Source of the DNA: Bacillota bacterium
GTDB lineage: Bacteria; Bacillota; Clostridia; Lachnospirales; Lachnospiraceae
Reading direction: 5' to 3'
Assembly: GCA_902363515.1 (NCBI GenBank)
Contig: CABJAN010000002.1
Coordinates: 62,001 to 126,000, forward strand
Length of the DNA: 64,000 nt
Position numbers and translations under genes: made by a program. The notes beneath the pieces are model-generated. The model did not search any database, was not told the DNA's origin, and was given only the letters and a program-made list of their open reading frames with translations. Of this stretch, positions 52,266-60,777 are shown one piece after another; positions within the stretch are counted from its first letter, which is position 1; the number at the start of each line of letters is the position of its first letter.

Positions 52266-54360
52266 GATGTTTGCTCCTTTCTTTTAATGCTTTTAATTCC
52301 GGGTTCTTTCCAAAGGTTGTCTTGATAATCAGTTTATCAAAAATCATAAACATGGCCGGAAGGAGAAGAATTACAACCAGCATGCTAATCACTGCTCCTC
52401 TGGCAAGCAAGGTACAAATCGAACCAATCATATCTACCTGAGAGTACAGCGCAACACCAAAGGTGGCTGCAAAGAAACTCAAACCACTGCTTACAATAGA
52501 CAGCATGCTGGTTTTATGGGCAATGGAAATTGCTTCCATCTTTGTTTTTCCTCTCAGTCTCTCTTTCTGATACCGGCTGGTCATTAAAATCGCATAGTCT
52601 ACGGTTGCTCCAAGCTGTATGGTGCCAATGACAATACTTGCCACAAAGGGAAGGCTGGTGCCCTGGTAGAAGGGAATCGCCATATTAATGAAAATGGCAA
52701 ATTCAATAACCGCTACTAAAATAACCGGCAGCAGCGCGGATTTAAATACAAAGAAGATAATGATAAAAATCGCAAGAATGGAAATTACATTGACGGTTTT
52801 CAAATCTACATCGGTAACGTCCTCCAGGTCTTTCATCAAAGGCGCCTCTCCGATTACCATAGCGTCCTTATCTGCTTCCTTTACAATTTTATCAATCTGC
52901 GCAATCTGTTTATTGACTTTCGGTGTAGCTGACTCATATTCTGAGCAGACAAAAGCCAGTTCATAGTTGTCACTTTTCAGCATACTTTTCACATCATCTG
53001 GAATCATGGAATCTGGAATCATGGGGCCAAATAAGGAATCCATGCCAAGGGTCCATTTCACACCTTTTACCTGGTCAATTTCATCCAGCATTTTACGTTT
53101 TGCTTTTGCGTCCATATCGCTGTCCATGAGAACCATATGGATATTGCTCATCTCAAAATCTTCTGCCAGCTTCTCATTTGCAATGTTTCCCGGAAGGGTA
53201 TCTGGCAAAGACTGGGCAATGTTATAATAAATTTTGGTATGGTTGTTTCCGTAAACAGCCGGGAAAAGTAGCACCAGAAACAGAAGAATCCATAATCTAT
53301 AGTGTTTTGTAATAAAAGCAGATGGTTTATCTACCTTGCTGATTAAAGGCTTATGCTGGGTTTTCTCAATGGCTTTATCAAAAATTAGAATCAGGGAAGG
53401 CAACAGGGTAACGCAGCATAAAACGCCAATAACTACACCTTTTGCCATAACGATTCCCAAATCTTTGCCAAGGGCAAAGGTCATAAAGCAAAGAGCCACA
53501 AATCCGGCTACCGTAGTAACTGAGCTTCCCACAACGGATTTAAAGGTATTGGCAATGGCATGCCCCATGGCACGTTCCTTTTCTCCCGGAAATCTCCTTT
53601 TATTCTCCTCATAACTGTTTAAAAGGAAAATAGAATAATCCATGGTAACTCCCAGTTGCAGCACTGCTGTCAGTGCCTGGGTAATATACGAAATCTGCCC
53701 CAGAAAAACATTGCTGCCCAGGTTGTATAAGATTGCTGCCCCGATACTAAGCAGGAAAAATACGGGAACTAAAAATGAGGTTCCTGTCAGTTCCAGTACC
53801 AGGAAAGACAAGATGGTTGCAATCACAACGTAAATAGGAAGTTCCTTCAGGGAAATATTTTTAATATCCGTTACAATCCCTGTCATACCACTGATGAAAC
53901 ACTGTTTTCCTACCACTTTACGCATCTGGGTCACTGCATCCATAGAATTGTCTGAGGATGTGGTGTCATCAAAGAGTGCAAGCATCATAGTTGCATCTCC
54001 ATTAAAAAAAGCAGTTCTCAAATCTTCTGGTATCATGTCTACCGGCAGAGAAATATCTGTCACATCGTCATACCAGAGTACGTCTTTTACATGTGGAATT
54101 TCGCTGATTTTTTCTTCCAGCTTTTGTACGTCTTTCAGTTCCATGTCTTCCACCACAACCATGGAAAAGGCGCCCATTCCATACTCATCTACCAAAATAT
54201 CCTGTCCTTCCACGGTTTCCAGGCTCTTTGGCAGATAGCTTAGAAGGTCATAGTTGATTTTTGTTGCTGCCATTCCAAGAACTGATGGAATAAACAACAA
54301 AATGCAGAGCGTAAGAATGATAACTCTGTGTTTTGCAATCCATTTTCCTGTCTTGACCAT
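52252..54360 (-). CDS. MMPL/RND-family transporter
   Basis: A 702-residue protein with the duplicated RND plan: a membrane segment at 13-30, an extracellular loop to about 170, a six-segment bundle with GVTMDYSIFLLNSYEE, and then a second copy with GATVDYAILMTSRYQKER. The D-Y pairs in these segments are the usual proton-relay positions of MMPL proteins. AGGAGATG precedes the ATG. Expressed with the secreted partner behind a promoter overlapped by a TetR-like palindrome. It likely moves lipids or hydrophobic compounds. Confidence 0.88.
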   Translation of the reverse strand: MVKTGKWIAKHRVIILTLCILLFIPSVLGMAATKINYDLLSYLPKSLETVEGQDILVDEYGMGAFSMVVVEDMELKDVQKLEEKISEIPHVKDVLWYDDVTDISLPVDMIPEDLRTAFFNGDATMMLALFDDTTSSDNSMDAVTQMRKVVGKQCFISGMTGIVTDIKNISLKELPIYVVIATILSFLVLELTGTSFLVPVFFLLSIGAAILYNLGSNVFLGQISYITQALTAVLQLGVTMDYSIFLLNSYEENKRRFPGEKERAMGHAIANTFKSVVGSSVTTVAGFVALCFMTFALGKDLGIVMAKGVVIGVLCCVTLLPSLILIFDKAIEKTQHKPLISKVDKPSAFITKHYRLWILLFLVLLFPAVYGNNHTKIYYNIAQSLPDTLPGNIANEKLAEDFEMSNIHMVLMDSDMDAKAKRKMLDEIDQVKGVKWTLGMDSLFGPMIPDSMIPDDVKSMLKSDNYELAFVCSEYESATPKVNKQIAQIDKIVKEADKDAMVIGEAPLMKDLEDVTDVDLKTVNVISILAIFIIIFFVFKSALLPVILVAVIEFAIFINMAIPFYQGTSLPFVASIVIGTIQLGATVDYAILMTSRYQKERLRGKTKMEAISIAHKTSMLSIVSSGLSFFAATFGVALYSQVDMIGSICTLLARGAVISMLVVILLLPAMFMIFDKLIIKTTFGKNPELKALKERSKHHEQK

Positions 54361-54404
54361 TCTTGTATCATCTCCTAATTACAAATTTTTTTCTTCAATG
54401 GACA

Positions 54405-54432
54405 ATTATACGCAAAACTGACCATTCGTCAA
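54405..54432 (-). promoter_or_regulatory. MMPL operon promoter with TetR-like operator
   Basis: On the minus strand TTGACG (plus 54427-54432), 16-bp spacer, TATAAT (plus 54405-54410). The palindrome TGACCATTCGTCA (54419-54431) overlaps the -35. No TetR-family gene is found in the window. Confidence 0.65.
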
Positions 54433-54571
54433 TACAGAAAATAAATTTTAGTCATTTTTAAAACAAAAGCTGCTTTCTATCTGCAAATACTGGGTAAATT
54501 GCCAGTATCTCTTTAAGCAAGTTTTCTTTCCCAGCCTCATACACTGAAACAAAAGCTTTCAGGAGAAGTTT

Positions 54572-56266
54572 ATGCCTTCTATTGGTGAAATGATTCTGTC
54601 CGAATCTTATGCGGACATTATCCTGCCTTCCTATACCGGTTTCCTGACTGACTATAAGGAACGAGGCGCACAGATTTTTAACAATTATTATGGAATGGTA
54701 CACTATCCTCTTGAAGAAGAACTATTTCAAAACTATTATGAATATGGATTTTTCTACAACACCATTCCCAAACTGTTTACCCTTCTGGATTTGGAAAGTC
54801 TGGAAGCCTCCGGTATTCTGGCTGTGCAGAATCAGCCAGTTCTTGGGTTAAAAGGTCAGGATGTTCTGATTGGTTTTATTGATACGGGTATTGATTACAC
54901 CCATCCTGCCTTTCGCCGCCAGGACGGATTAAGCCGCATAGTTGGAATCTGGGATCAGACTCTTCAGACCGGACAGCCTCCTTTTGACCTGAACTACGGA
55001 ACTGCCTATTCCCAGGAGGAATTAAACCAGGCTCTTGGTATGGAAGATCCTTTTTCCCTGGTTCCAAGCCGGGATGAAAACGGACATGGTACCTTTCTGG
55101 CTGGTGTGGCTGCCGGAAGCGCCCTTCCCCAGCAGTCTTTCAGCGGCGCTGCGCCGGAGGCGCTCATTGCCATGGTAAAACTAAAACCTGCCAAGGAATA
55201 TTTAAAGGAGATTTTCTATGTCACAGGGTCTGCGCCTGCCTATCAGTCCACAGACATTATGCTTGGCATCCGCTATTTGATTCTTCTGGCAGATGCCCTG
55301 AAAAAGCCTCTGGTTCTCTGTCTTGGTCTGGGTTCTAATCAGGGTTCTCACTCCGGCAGCTCTCCTCTGGATTCCATGCTCTCTGTCACAGATCAGTACC
55401 GGGGCATCCACGCAGTAACAGCTGCCGGAAACGAAGCAGGTAAAGCCCATCATTTCTACGGAACTGCTGCCAATTCAGGTGCTTATGAAGCAGTGGAAAT
55501 TCTGGTAGAGCCCGGCACCTCTGGCTTTTGTGCAGAACTATGGGGGCAGCCCCCGGAAGTCTATGCTGTAGGCTTTGAGTCCCCCCTTGGGGAAGTAATT
55601 CAAAAACTGCCTCCCAGAATCAGTTTCAGCGAAAATATCTCTTTTATTTTAGAAAATACCAGAATTTTTGTTACTTCTGAAATTGTTCAAACGGTTTCCG
55701 GACATCAACTGATTTTTATCCGTTTTTCTGACCCCACACCAGGTTCCTGGAAAATCCGGGTTTATACAGACAGCTTCAATAACGGTAATTATCATATCTG
55801 GCTTCCGATTACCGGGTTTTCCGACCCAGATGTGCGGTTTTTACGCCCCAATCCAGATACGACCCTTACCGTTCCCTCTGCTTCTGTCTCCACCATGACC
55901 ACAGCCGCTTATAATGCCTATGATAACAGCCTGTTTCTAAACTCCAGCCGGGGTTTTACCCGTACCGGACAAATCAAACCTGACTTTGCCGCCCCTGGGG
56001 TAAATGTTTTTGGCCCAAATTTAAGAGGTGGTTTTACCACTGCCACAGGAACCTCTGTCGCCGCTGCCATTACCGCAGGCGCCTGCGCCCAAATTGTAGA
56101 ATGGGGCATGGGGCGCACTCCACCCAGAATTTTTAACAATACAGAACTAAAATCTTTGTTTATCCGTGGCGCAGACCGTTCCAGACAAGAATTATACCCT
56201 AATCGAGAGTGGGGTTATGGAACTTTGAATGTGTATCAGGTATTTTCATCGCTAAATGCGCCATAA
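54572..56266 (+). CDS. Subtilisin-like serine protease (S8, Csp-like)
   Basis: A 564-residue S8 peptidase with no signal peptide. An N-terminal pro-region of about 90 residues precedes the catalytic triad D104 (GFIDTGIDYTHP), H172 (ENGHGTFLAG) and S495 (TGTSVAAA), with oxyanion N287 (TAAGNEAG). An insertion of about 150 residues before the Ser, forming a jelly-roll-like region, is typical of clostridial CspB-type proteases that process germination proteins. All catalytic residues are present, so it should be active. AGGAG precedes the ATG. The specific substrate is not evident. Confidence 0.88.
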   Translation: MPSIGEMILSESYADIILPSYTGFLTDYKERGAQIFNNYYGMVHYPLEEELFQNYYEYGFFYNTIPKLFTLLDLESLEASGILAVQNQPVLGLKGQDVLIGFIDTGIDYTHPAFRRQDGLSRIVGIWDQTLQTGQPPFDLNYGTAYSQEELNQALGMEDPFSLVPSRDENGHGTFLAGVAAGSALPQQSFSGAAPEALIAMVKLKPAKEYLKEIFYVTGSAPAYQSTDIMLGIRYLILLADALKKPLVLCLGLGSNQGSHSGSSPLDSMLSVTDQYRGIHAVTAAGNEAGKAHHFYGTAANSGAYEAVEILVEPGTSGFCAELWGQPPEVYAVGFESPLGEVIQKLPPRISFSENISFILENTRIFVTSEIVQTVSGHQLIFIRFSDPTPGSWKIRVYTDSFNNGNYHIWLPITGFSDPDVRFLRPNPDTTLTVPSASVSTMTTAAYNAYDNSLFLNSSRGFTRTGQIKPDFAAPGVNVFGPNLRGGFTTATGTSVAAAITAGACAQIVEWGMGRTPPRIFNNTELKSLFIRGADRSRQELYPNREWGYGTLNVYQVFSSLNAP

Positions 56267-56348
56267 CAAAAAAATTATTTTTCTGTCACCCTTTTTCTGC
56301 TGTCACATATTATGAAAGTGTAATCAAAATATTTTGGAGGATTTATTC

Positions 56349-56582
56349 ATGAGTGATTTAGCTGCTACAAACTGTGGTTGCGGATGTGAAGACAATTGTG
56401 GAGGATTAGGAAATACAAGAGGCGGCATGGACTGCAGCTGCATTATCTTGATTCTTCTCCTGTTAAGCTGCTGTGGAAATAATAATGGATGCGGTACAAA
56501 TAACGGATTCTGTGGTGATAACAATTGTCTCCTCTTATTTATTCTGTTGTTCTGCTGCGGAAATGGATGTGGCTTCTGCTAA
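56349..56582 (+). CDS. Small cysteine-rich protein ('chorion class high-cysteine' type)
   Basis: A 77-residue protein with Cys, Gly and Asn clusters (CGCGCEDNCGG, SCCGNNNGCG, FCCGNGCGFC) and two leucine/isoleucine-rich stretches (about 32-39 and 60-67). ATG at 56349 has GGAGG 8 nt upstream. Similar short proteins are annotated in Firmicutes as chorion-class high-cysteine proteins; a spore-coat or crust role is plausible but unproven. Position after the Csp-like protease fits sporulation or germination. A hairpin follows. Confidence 0.7.
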   Translation: MSDLAATNCGCGCEDNCGGLGNTRGGMDCSCIILILLLLSCCGNNNGCGTNNGFCGDNNCLLLFILLFCCGNGCGFC

Positions 56583-56598
56583 TTTACGTAAAGAAAAG

Positions 56599-56618
56599 GG
56601 GATGCCTTTTGGCATCCC
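56599..56618 (+). terminator. Hairpin after the Cys-rich gene
   Basis: GGGATGCC-TTTT-GGCATCCC, a perfect 8-bp stem, 17 nt after the stop. The downstream T-tract is poor (TAAATTAG). Confidence 0.55.
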
Positions 56619-56784
56619 TAAATTAGAATATGAAATTCTCATACAAGACTTGTGCTTACACAGCTATATAGAATTGATTCCTTCTTTCGTGTCTTACCTT
56701 TTTTAGGAGACCCTTGAATAATTTCTTACTTTATTATGACAAAGTATTTTCATTTTGTCAATGAAAATCGTCAGAATTCATCAA

Positions 56785-58509
56785 CTATTGTTCTTCCTTT
56801 TTCGACTCCCCTTGTATTTTGCCGTCTAATTTATTCCAAATTCCTGTTTTTTCAAAACTTTCTACCGCATCTTTTGCTTGTTTTACCAGTTTTGAATCGT
56901 ATCCAATCATTTCCAGCAACCGGATGGCATTTCGTGTGGTAACTCTTCCCTTTTTCAACAGGTAATTAAAGGTCACGTCTTCTTTTCCCACTTCTTCTTC
57001 AAAATGATAATTCTCATAAAGAGCTTCCAGAATATAAGAAAGTTCAATGTCATGGGTAGCTGCAAAAGAAAGTACATTTGGCTTTCTAAGATTCCCCAGG
57101 ATTCTGGAAGATGCTGCAATTCGCTCAATGGTATTGGTTCCCCGAAGGACCTCATCAATAATACAAAGAAGCGACCCCTGTTTTTCTGTTTCATCCAAAA
57201 TCCGCTTTAAAGAACGGATTTCCACAATATAGTAGCTTTCCCCACCTTCCAGGTCATCTCGCAAAGCCATAGAAGTCATCACCTTAAAATAAGGTGCTAC
57301 ATAAGAAGTTGCTGTACAGGTATAAATGGTCTGAGCTAAAATTCCGTTCACTGCAATATTTTTCAAAAATGTGGATTTTCCTGAAGCATTAGAACCTGTC
57401 ACAAGGATTCCGCCCTGTGCCTGTATGCTGTTTGCCACTGGATTGCGTATAAGGGGATGATACAGATTTTCAACCTCCATGTAAGCACAAGCTCTCTCTT
57501 CAAACTTTGGAATACAGTAATAAGGTAAAGCTTTTCGCACAGAAGCAATGGAAATCATACTATCCAGATATCCAAACAAATACAAAAGCCCCTGAATTTC
57601 CTTTTGATGCTCCTTCATGGCTTTCATCATATCCCGAAACTTAATCAAATCCACATGGGTAAGCATTCGGATATAATCCATAGCCATGCCTTCTATGCCG
57701 CCTCCTGTGCTGCTGCGGTCAATAACCAGATTCGACCCTCTTTGAAACCCAGCTAGTTTTTTTGCATAGACTTCTCCCTGCTCCACATAAAAAGAGAGCT
57801 CTGGAATATTCAGTTTCTTCAAATTTTTTTGTGCCTGTAAAAGTTGCATCACACATCGAAAACAAGTAAGATAGCTTTCAATTTCTTGCTTCATGCCCAT
57901 ATAAGTGGCAATATTAAATACACACACACCAAGAAACACATAAATCCCTGGATTGGGACTTATCATAAAGCACAATAGAGAGAGAAAAAATGCCAGAAAC
58001 TGCAAAGTCTGAACGAAACTGCTCTGAATCTTTACTTCTGTTGCCACATGGATTGCTTCAAACACGCTGACATTCCCTGGTTTTTTAATTCCAGAGAGCA
58101 GCATTTGAAGATTCACACGCTCTTTTTCATGACTGGTAAAGAACTCCATAAGACTTTGCCGGTTTTCCAATTCTTGTTTCTCAAATACTGGTTTTCGCAG
58201 AAGGTCATAGAGTACCTCACTTCCAACTGCTGAAGCGCTTTGATTCATCTGGACAAAAATCCGTTCCATTTCCAAATCATTCCAGGTGATATCATCAATA
58301 TAAAATCCTTCTTTTTCCCTCTGATAAAAAAATTGGGAAATATGGTCTAATTCCTCATAGGTATATTCCTTTTGCATAATGCTGCCAAAGGATTCTTGGA
58401 ACCGCTTCCTGGCAAAGTTTCTTCTGGCTTTATTCTCCCCTATTACCCACAGGGAAAACACAGACACCACTGCCACAAGAATTCCAACACCCAATATCAC
58501 ATCATTCAT
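56785..58509 (-). CDS. Membrane-anchored MutS-family ATPase
   Basis: A 574-residue protein with one N-terminal membrane segment (about 4-23), two more near 168-205, a MutS-like lever/clamp region and a C-terminal MutS ATPase: Walker A TGSNASGKST (371-380), Walker B LLCIIDEVLRGTN, and FAATHDIEL. It lacks the mismatch-recognition and Smr domains, so it is not MutS1 or MutS2 but the short membrane-linked type (MutS7/YshD-related groups). Role unknown. AAGGAG precedes the ATG, 9 nt after the hemL stop, so it may be the last gene of the hem operon. Confidence 0.8.
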   Translation of the reverse strand: MNDVILGVGILVAVVSVFSLWVIGENKARRNFARKRFQESFGSIMQKEYTYEELDHISQFFYQREKEGFYIDDITWNDLEMERIFVQMNQSASAVGSEVLYDLLRKPVFEKQELENRQSLMEFFTSHEKERVNLQMLLSGIKKPGNVSVFEAIHVATEVKIQSSFVQTLQFLAFFLSLLCFMISPNPGIYVFLGVCVFNIATYMGMKQEIESYLTCFRCVMQLLQAQKNLKKLNIPELSFYVEQGEVYAKKLAGFQRGSNLVIDRSSTGGGIEGMAMDYIRMLTHVDLIKFRDMMKAMKEHQKEIQGLLYLFGYLDSMISIASVRKALPYYCIPKFEERACAYMEVENLYHPLIRNPVANSIQAQGGILVTGSNASGKSTFLKNIAVNGILAQTIYTCTATSYVAPYFKVMTSMALRDDLEGGESYYIVEIRSLKRILDETEKQGSLLCIIDEVLRGTNTIERIAASSRILGNLRKPNVLSFAATHDIELSYILEALYENYHFEEEVGKEDVTFNYLLKKGRVTTRNAIRLLEMIGYDSKLVKQAKDAVESFEKTGIWNKLDGKIQGESKKEEQ

Positions 58510-58518
58510 AAAAACTCC

Positions 58519-59790
58519 TTAAAAATATCCTTCCATCAGTTCTAAAGTAGTCTGGATATCTTCCTCTGTATGAGCATCTGATAAGAACATGGCTTCAAAC
58601 TGGGAAGGTGCTAAGTGTACCCCATGGTGAAGCATGTACTGGAAATAATCGGAAAATGCTCTGGTATCAGAAGTTTTTGCAGAAGTATAGTCCACCACCT
58701 TCTCCTTCGTAAAGAATACGCATCCAAGAGAAGATACGGAATTCACCTGAAAATCCACATCTTTTTCCAGGAAAATCCGTCGGATTCCATCATAGAGCAT
58801 CTGACCTTTCTGATAGAGACGGGTATAAATTTCTTGATCTTCCCAAAGAATCTTTAATTGCTCCAATCCTGCTGCCATGGCAATGGGATTTCCACTTAAA
58901 GTTCCAGCCTGATAAACGGGACCTGCAGGAGCAACCATTTCCATAATCTCCCGTCTACCTCCATAAGCACCTACTGGCATACCAGCTCCAATAATTTTTC
59001 CATACGTAACTAAATCTGGAGTAATCTGATAAAATCCTGCTGCTCCGGAAAAACTGAGACGGAACCCAGTAATGACTTCATCAAAAATCAAAAGAGCGCC
59101 CCGTTTGGTACATAAATCTCTGAGTCCCTGCAAAAATCCATCTTCTGGAGGCACGACACCCATGTTTGCCCCTACCGGTTCTACAATCACTGCTGCCACC
59201 TGGTCATTACATTCATCAAAAAGTTGTTTTACACTTTCCAGATTATTGTAGACTGCAATCATGGTGTCCTCTGTACAACCTTTTGGCACGCCGGCACTAT
59301 CTGGCACTCCACTGGTCATCACACCGCTTCCGGCACTGACTAACATGGCATCTGTATGTCCATGATAGCAACCTGCAAATTTGATAATCTTTGTTTTTCC
59401 TGTAAAACCTCTTGCCACACGGATAGCACTCATCACAGCTTCTGTGCCAGAGTTTACCATACGAATCATCTCTACATGGGGAATCCGCTCACAGATAAAT
59501 TCTGCCATTTCCACCTCTTTTTCTGTGGCACAGCCAAAACTAAGACCATTTTCACTGGCCTTAATCACAGCATCTTTTATCCGTTCATCGTTATGTCCAA
59601 GAATCATAGGCCCCCAGGAATCAATATAATCAATATAAGCATTTCCATCTACATCAAAAATTTTAGAACCTACAGCCCCCTGAATAAAGCGAGGTGCTTC
59701 TGTTACAGAACCGTAAGCTCGCACCGGACTATTGACGCCCCCTGGTATTCTTTTTACTGCTCTTTGGAATAATTCTTCGGATCTAGTCAT
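58519..59790 (-). CDS. hemL: Glutamate-1-semialdehyde 2,1-aminomutase
   Basis: A 423-residue PLP enzyme of aminotransferase class III. It has RIPGGVNSPVRAY at the N-terminus, MVNSGTEAVMSAIRVAR, FAGCYHGHTDAML, FDEVITGFR and the PLP lysine K265 in VTYGKIIGAGMPVGAYGG. It converts glutamate-1-semialdehyde to 5-aminolevulinate in the C5 pathway. Its ATG overlaps the hemB stop as TAATG. With hemA it makes the precursor used by hemB next door. Confidence 0.97.
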   Translation of the reverse strand: MTRSEELFQRAVKRIPGGVNSPVRAYGSVTEAPRFIQGAVGSKIFDVDGNAYIDYIDSWGPMILGHNDERIKDAVIKASENGLSFGCATEKEVEMAEFICERIPHVEMIRMVNSGTEAVMSAIRVARGFTGKTKIIKFAGCYHGHTDAMLVSAGSGVMTSGVPDSAGVPKGCTEDTMIAVYNNLESVKQLFDECNDQVAAVIVEPVGANMGVVPPEDGFLQGLRDLCTKRGALLIFDEVITGFRLSFSGAAGFYQITPDLVTYGKIIGAGMPVGAYGGRREIMEMVAPAGPVYQAGTLSGNPIAMAAGLEQLKILWEDQEIYTRLYQKGQMLYDGIRRIFLEKDVDFQVNSVSSLGCVFFTKEKVVDYTSAKTSDTRAFSDYFQYMLHHGVHLAPSQFEAMFLSDAHTEEDIQTTLELMEGYF

Positions 59791-60776
59791 TATCCAATTC
59801 TCCCTTCGTCTATAAATCTAGCAATTTCTTTTGCAAAATAAGTAAGATAAATATCTGTCCCCGCCCGATATGCACTGGCTGCCATTTCACAAATAATCCG
59901 GTCTTCCTCAATATATCCTAGCTTTGCTCCTGCCTTCACCATGGCATATTCTCCGCTTACCGAATAAGCAGCTACCGGAAGGTCAATAGTATCCTTTACT
60001 TCACGAATCATATCCAGATAGGACAGCGCTGGTTTTACCATAATAATATCTGCCCCTTCTTCTACATCTAAAAGCGCTTCTTTGATACCTTCCCTTCGGT
60101 TGTGAAAATCCATTTGATAACTTTTCCGGTCACCAAAAGATGGAGCAGAGCCTGCTGCATCACGGAATGGCCCATAAAAGGCAGATGCATACTTCACAGC
60201 ATAGGACATAATAGGAATCTCTTTGTAACCTTTCTCATCCAGAAGTGTCCTGATTGCCAGAACACGTCCATCCATCATGTCAGAAGGCGCCACCATGTCA
60301 GCTCCTGCCTGTACATGGGAAAGAGCTGTCTTTGACAGCAATTCCAAAGTAGCATCATTTTCTACTTCCTGTCCGCAAAGTACACCACAGTGTCCATGAG
60401 AAGTATATTCGCACATACACACATCTGTAATCAGATACATATCATTTCCAAATTCTGCTTTCGCTTTTTGAAGAGCACGCTGCACAATACCATCCTGGGC
60501 ATACGCCTGGCTTCCCACCTCATCTTTATGATCCGGAATTCCAAAGAACATCACCTTATTCACACCTGCATGTAAAAGCTCTTCCAAAGCCTTTGGCAAG
60601 GTATCCACACTATAACGGTACTGTCCTGGCATGGTAGGAATTTCCTCCTGGATGTTGGTTCCTTCTTTTACAAAAATCGGATAAATGAGAGAACTTTTAT
60701 CCACCCTGGTTTCCCTTACCATTTTCCGAAGAATTTCACTGCCTCTTAAACGCCTTGGCCTGATGTTCATATCCAT
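59790..60776 (-). CDS. hemB: Porphobilinogen synthase (5-aminolevulinate dehydratase)
   Basis: A 328-residue enzyme. Schiff-base lysines are K195 (MSYAVKYASAFYGPFRDA) and K248 (IIMVKPALSYLDMI). Cysteines C120, C122 and C130 (DVCMCEYTSHGHCG) mark the zinc-dependent type. It condenses two 5-aminolevulinate molecules to porphobilinogen. It starts 2 nt before the cobA-hemD stop region and overlaps hemL. Confidence 0.97.
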   Translation of the reverse strand: MDMNIRPRRLRGSEILRKMVRETRVDKSSLIYPIFVKEGTNIQEEIPTMPGQYRYSVDTLPKALEELLHAGVNKVMFFGIPDHKDEVGSQAYAQDGIVQRALQKAKAEFGNDMYLITDVCMCEYTSHGHCGVLCGQEVENDATLELLSKTALSHVQAGADMVAPSDMMDGRVLAIRTLLDEKGYKEIPIMSYAVKYASAFYGPFRDAAGSAPSFGDRKSYQMDFHNRREGIKEALLDVEEGADIIMVKPALSYLDMIREVKDTIDLPVAAYSVSGEYAMVKAGAKLGYIEEDRIICEMAASAYRAGTDIYLTYFAKEIARFIDEGRIG

Positions 60777-60777
60777 A

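Noticed and set aside
56746-56768. ATTTTCATT-TTGTC-AATGAAAAT inverted repeat near the end of the MutS-like gene
   Set aside because: The stem is almost pure A/T with no T-tail; it could be a weak terminator or chance, and was not called.
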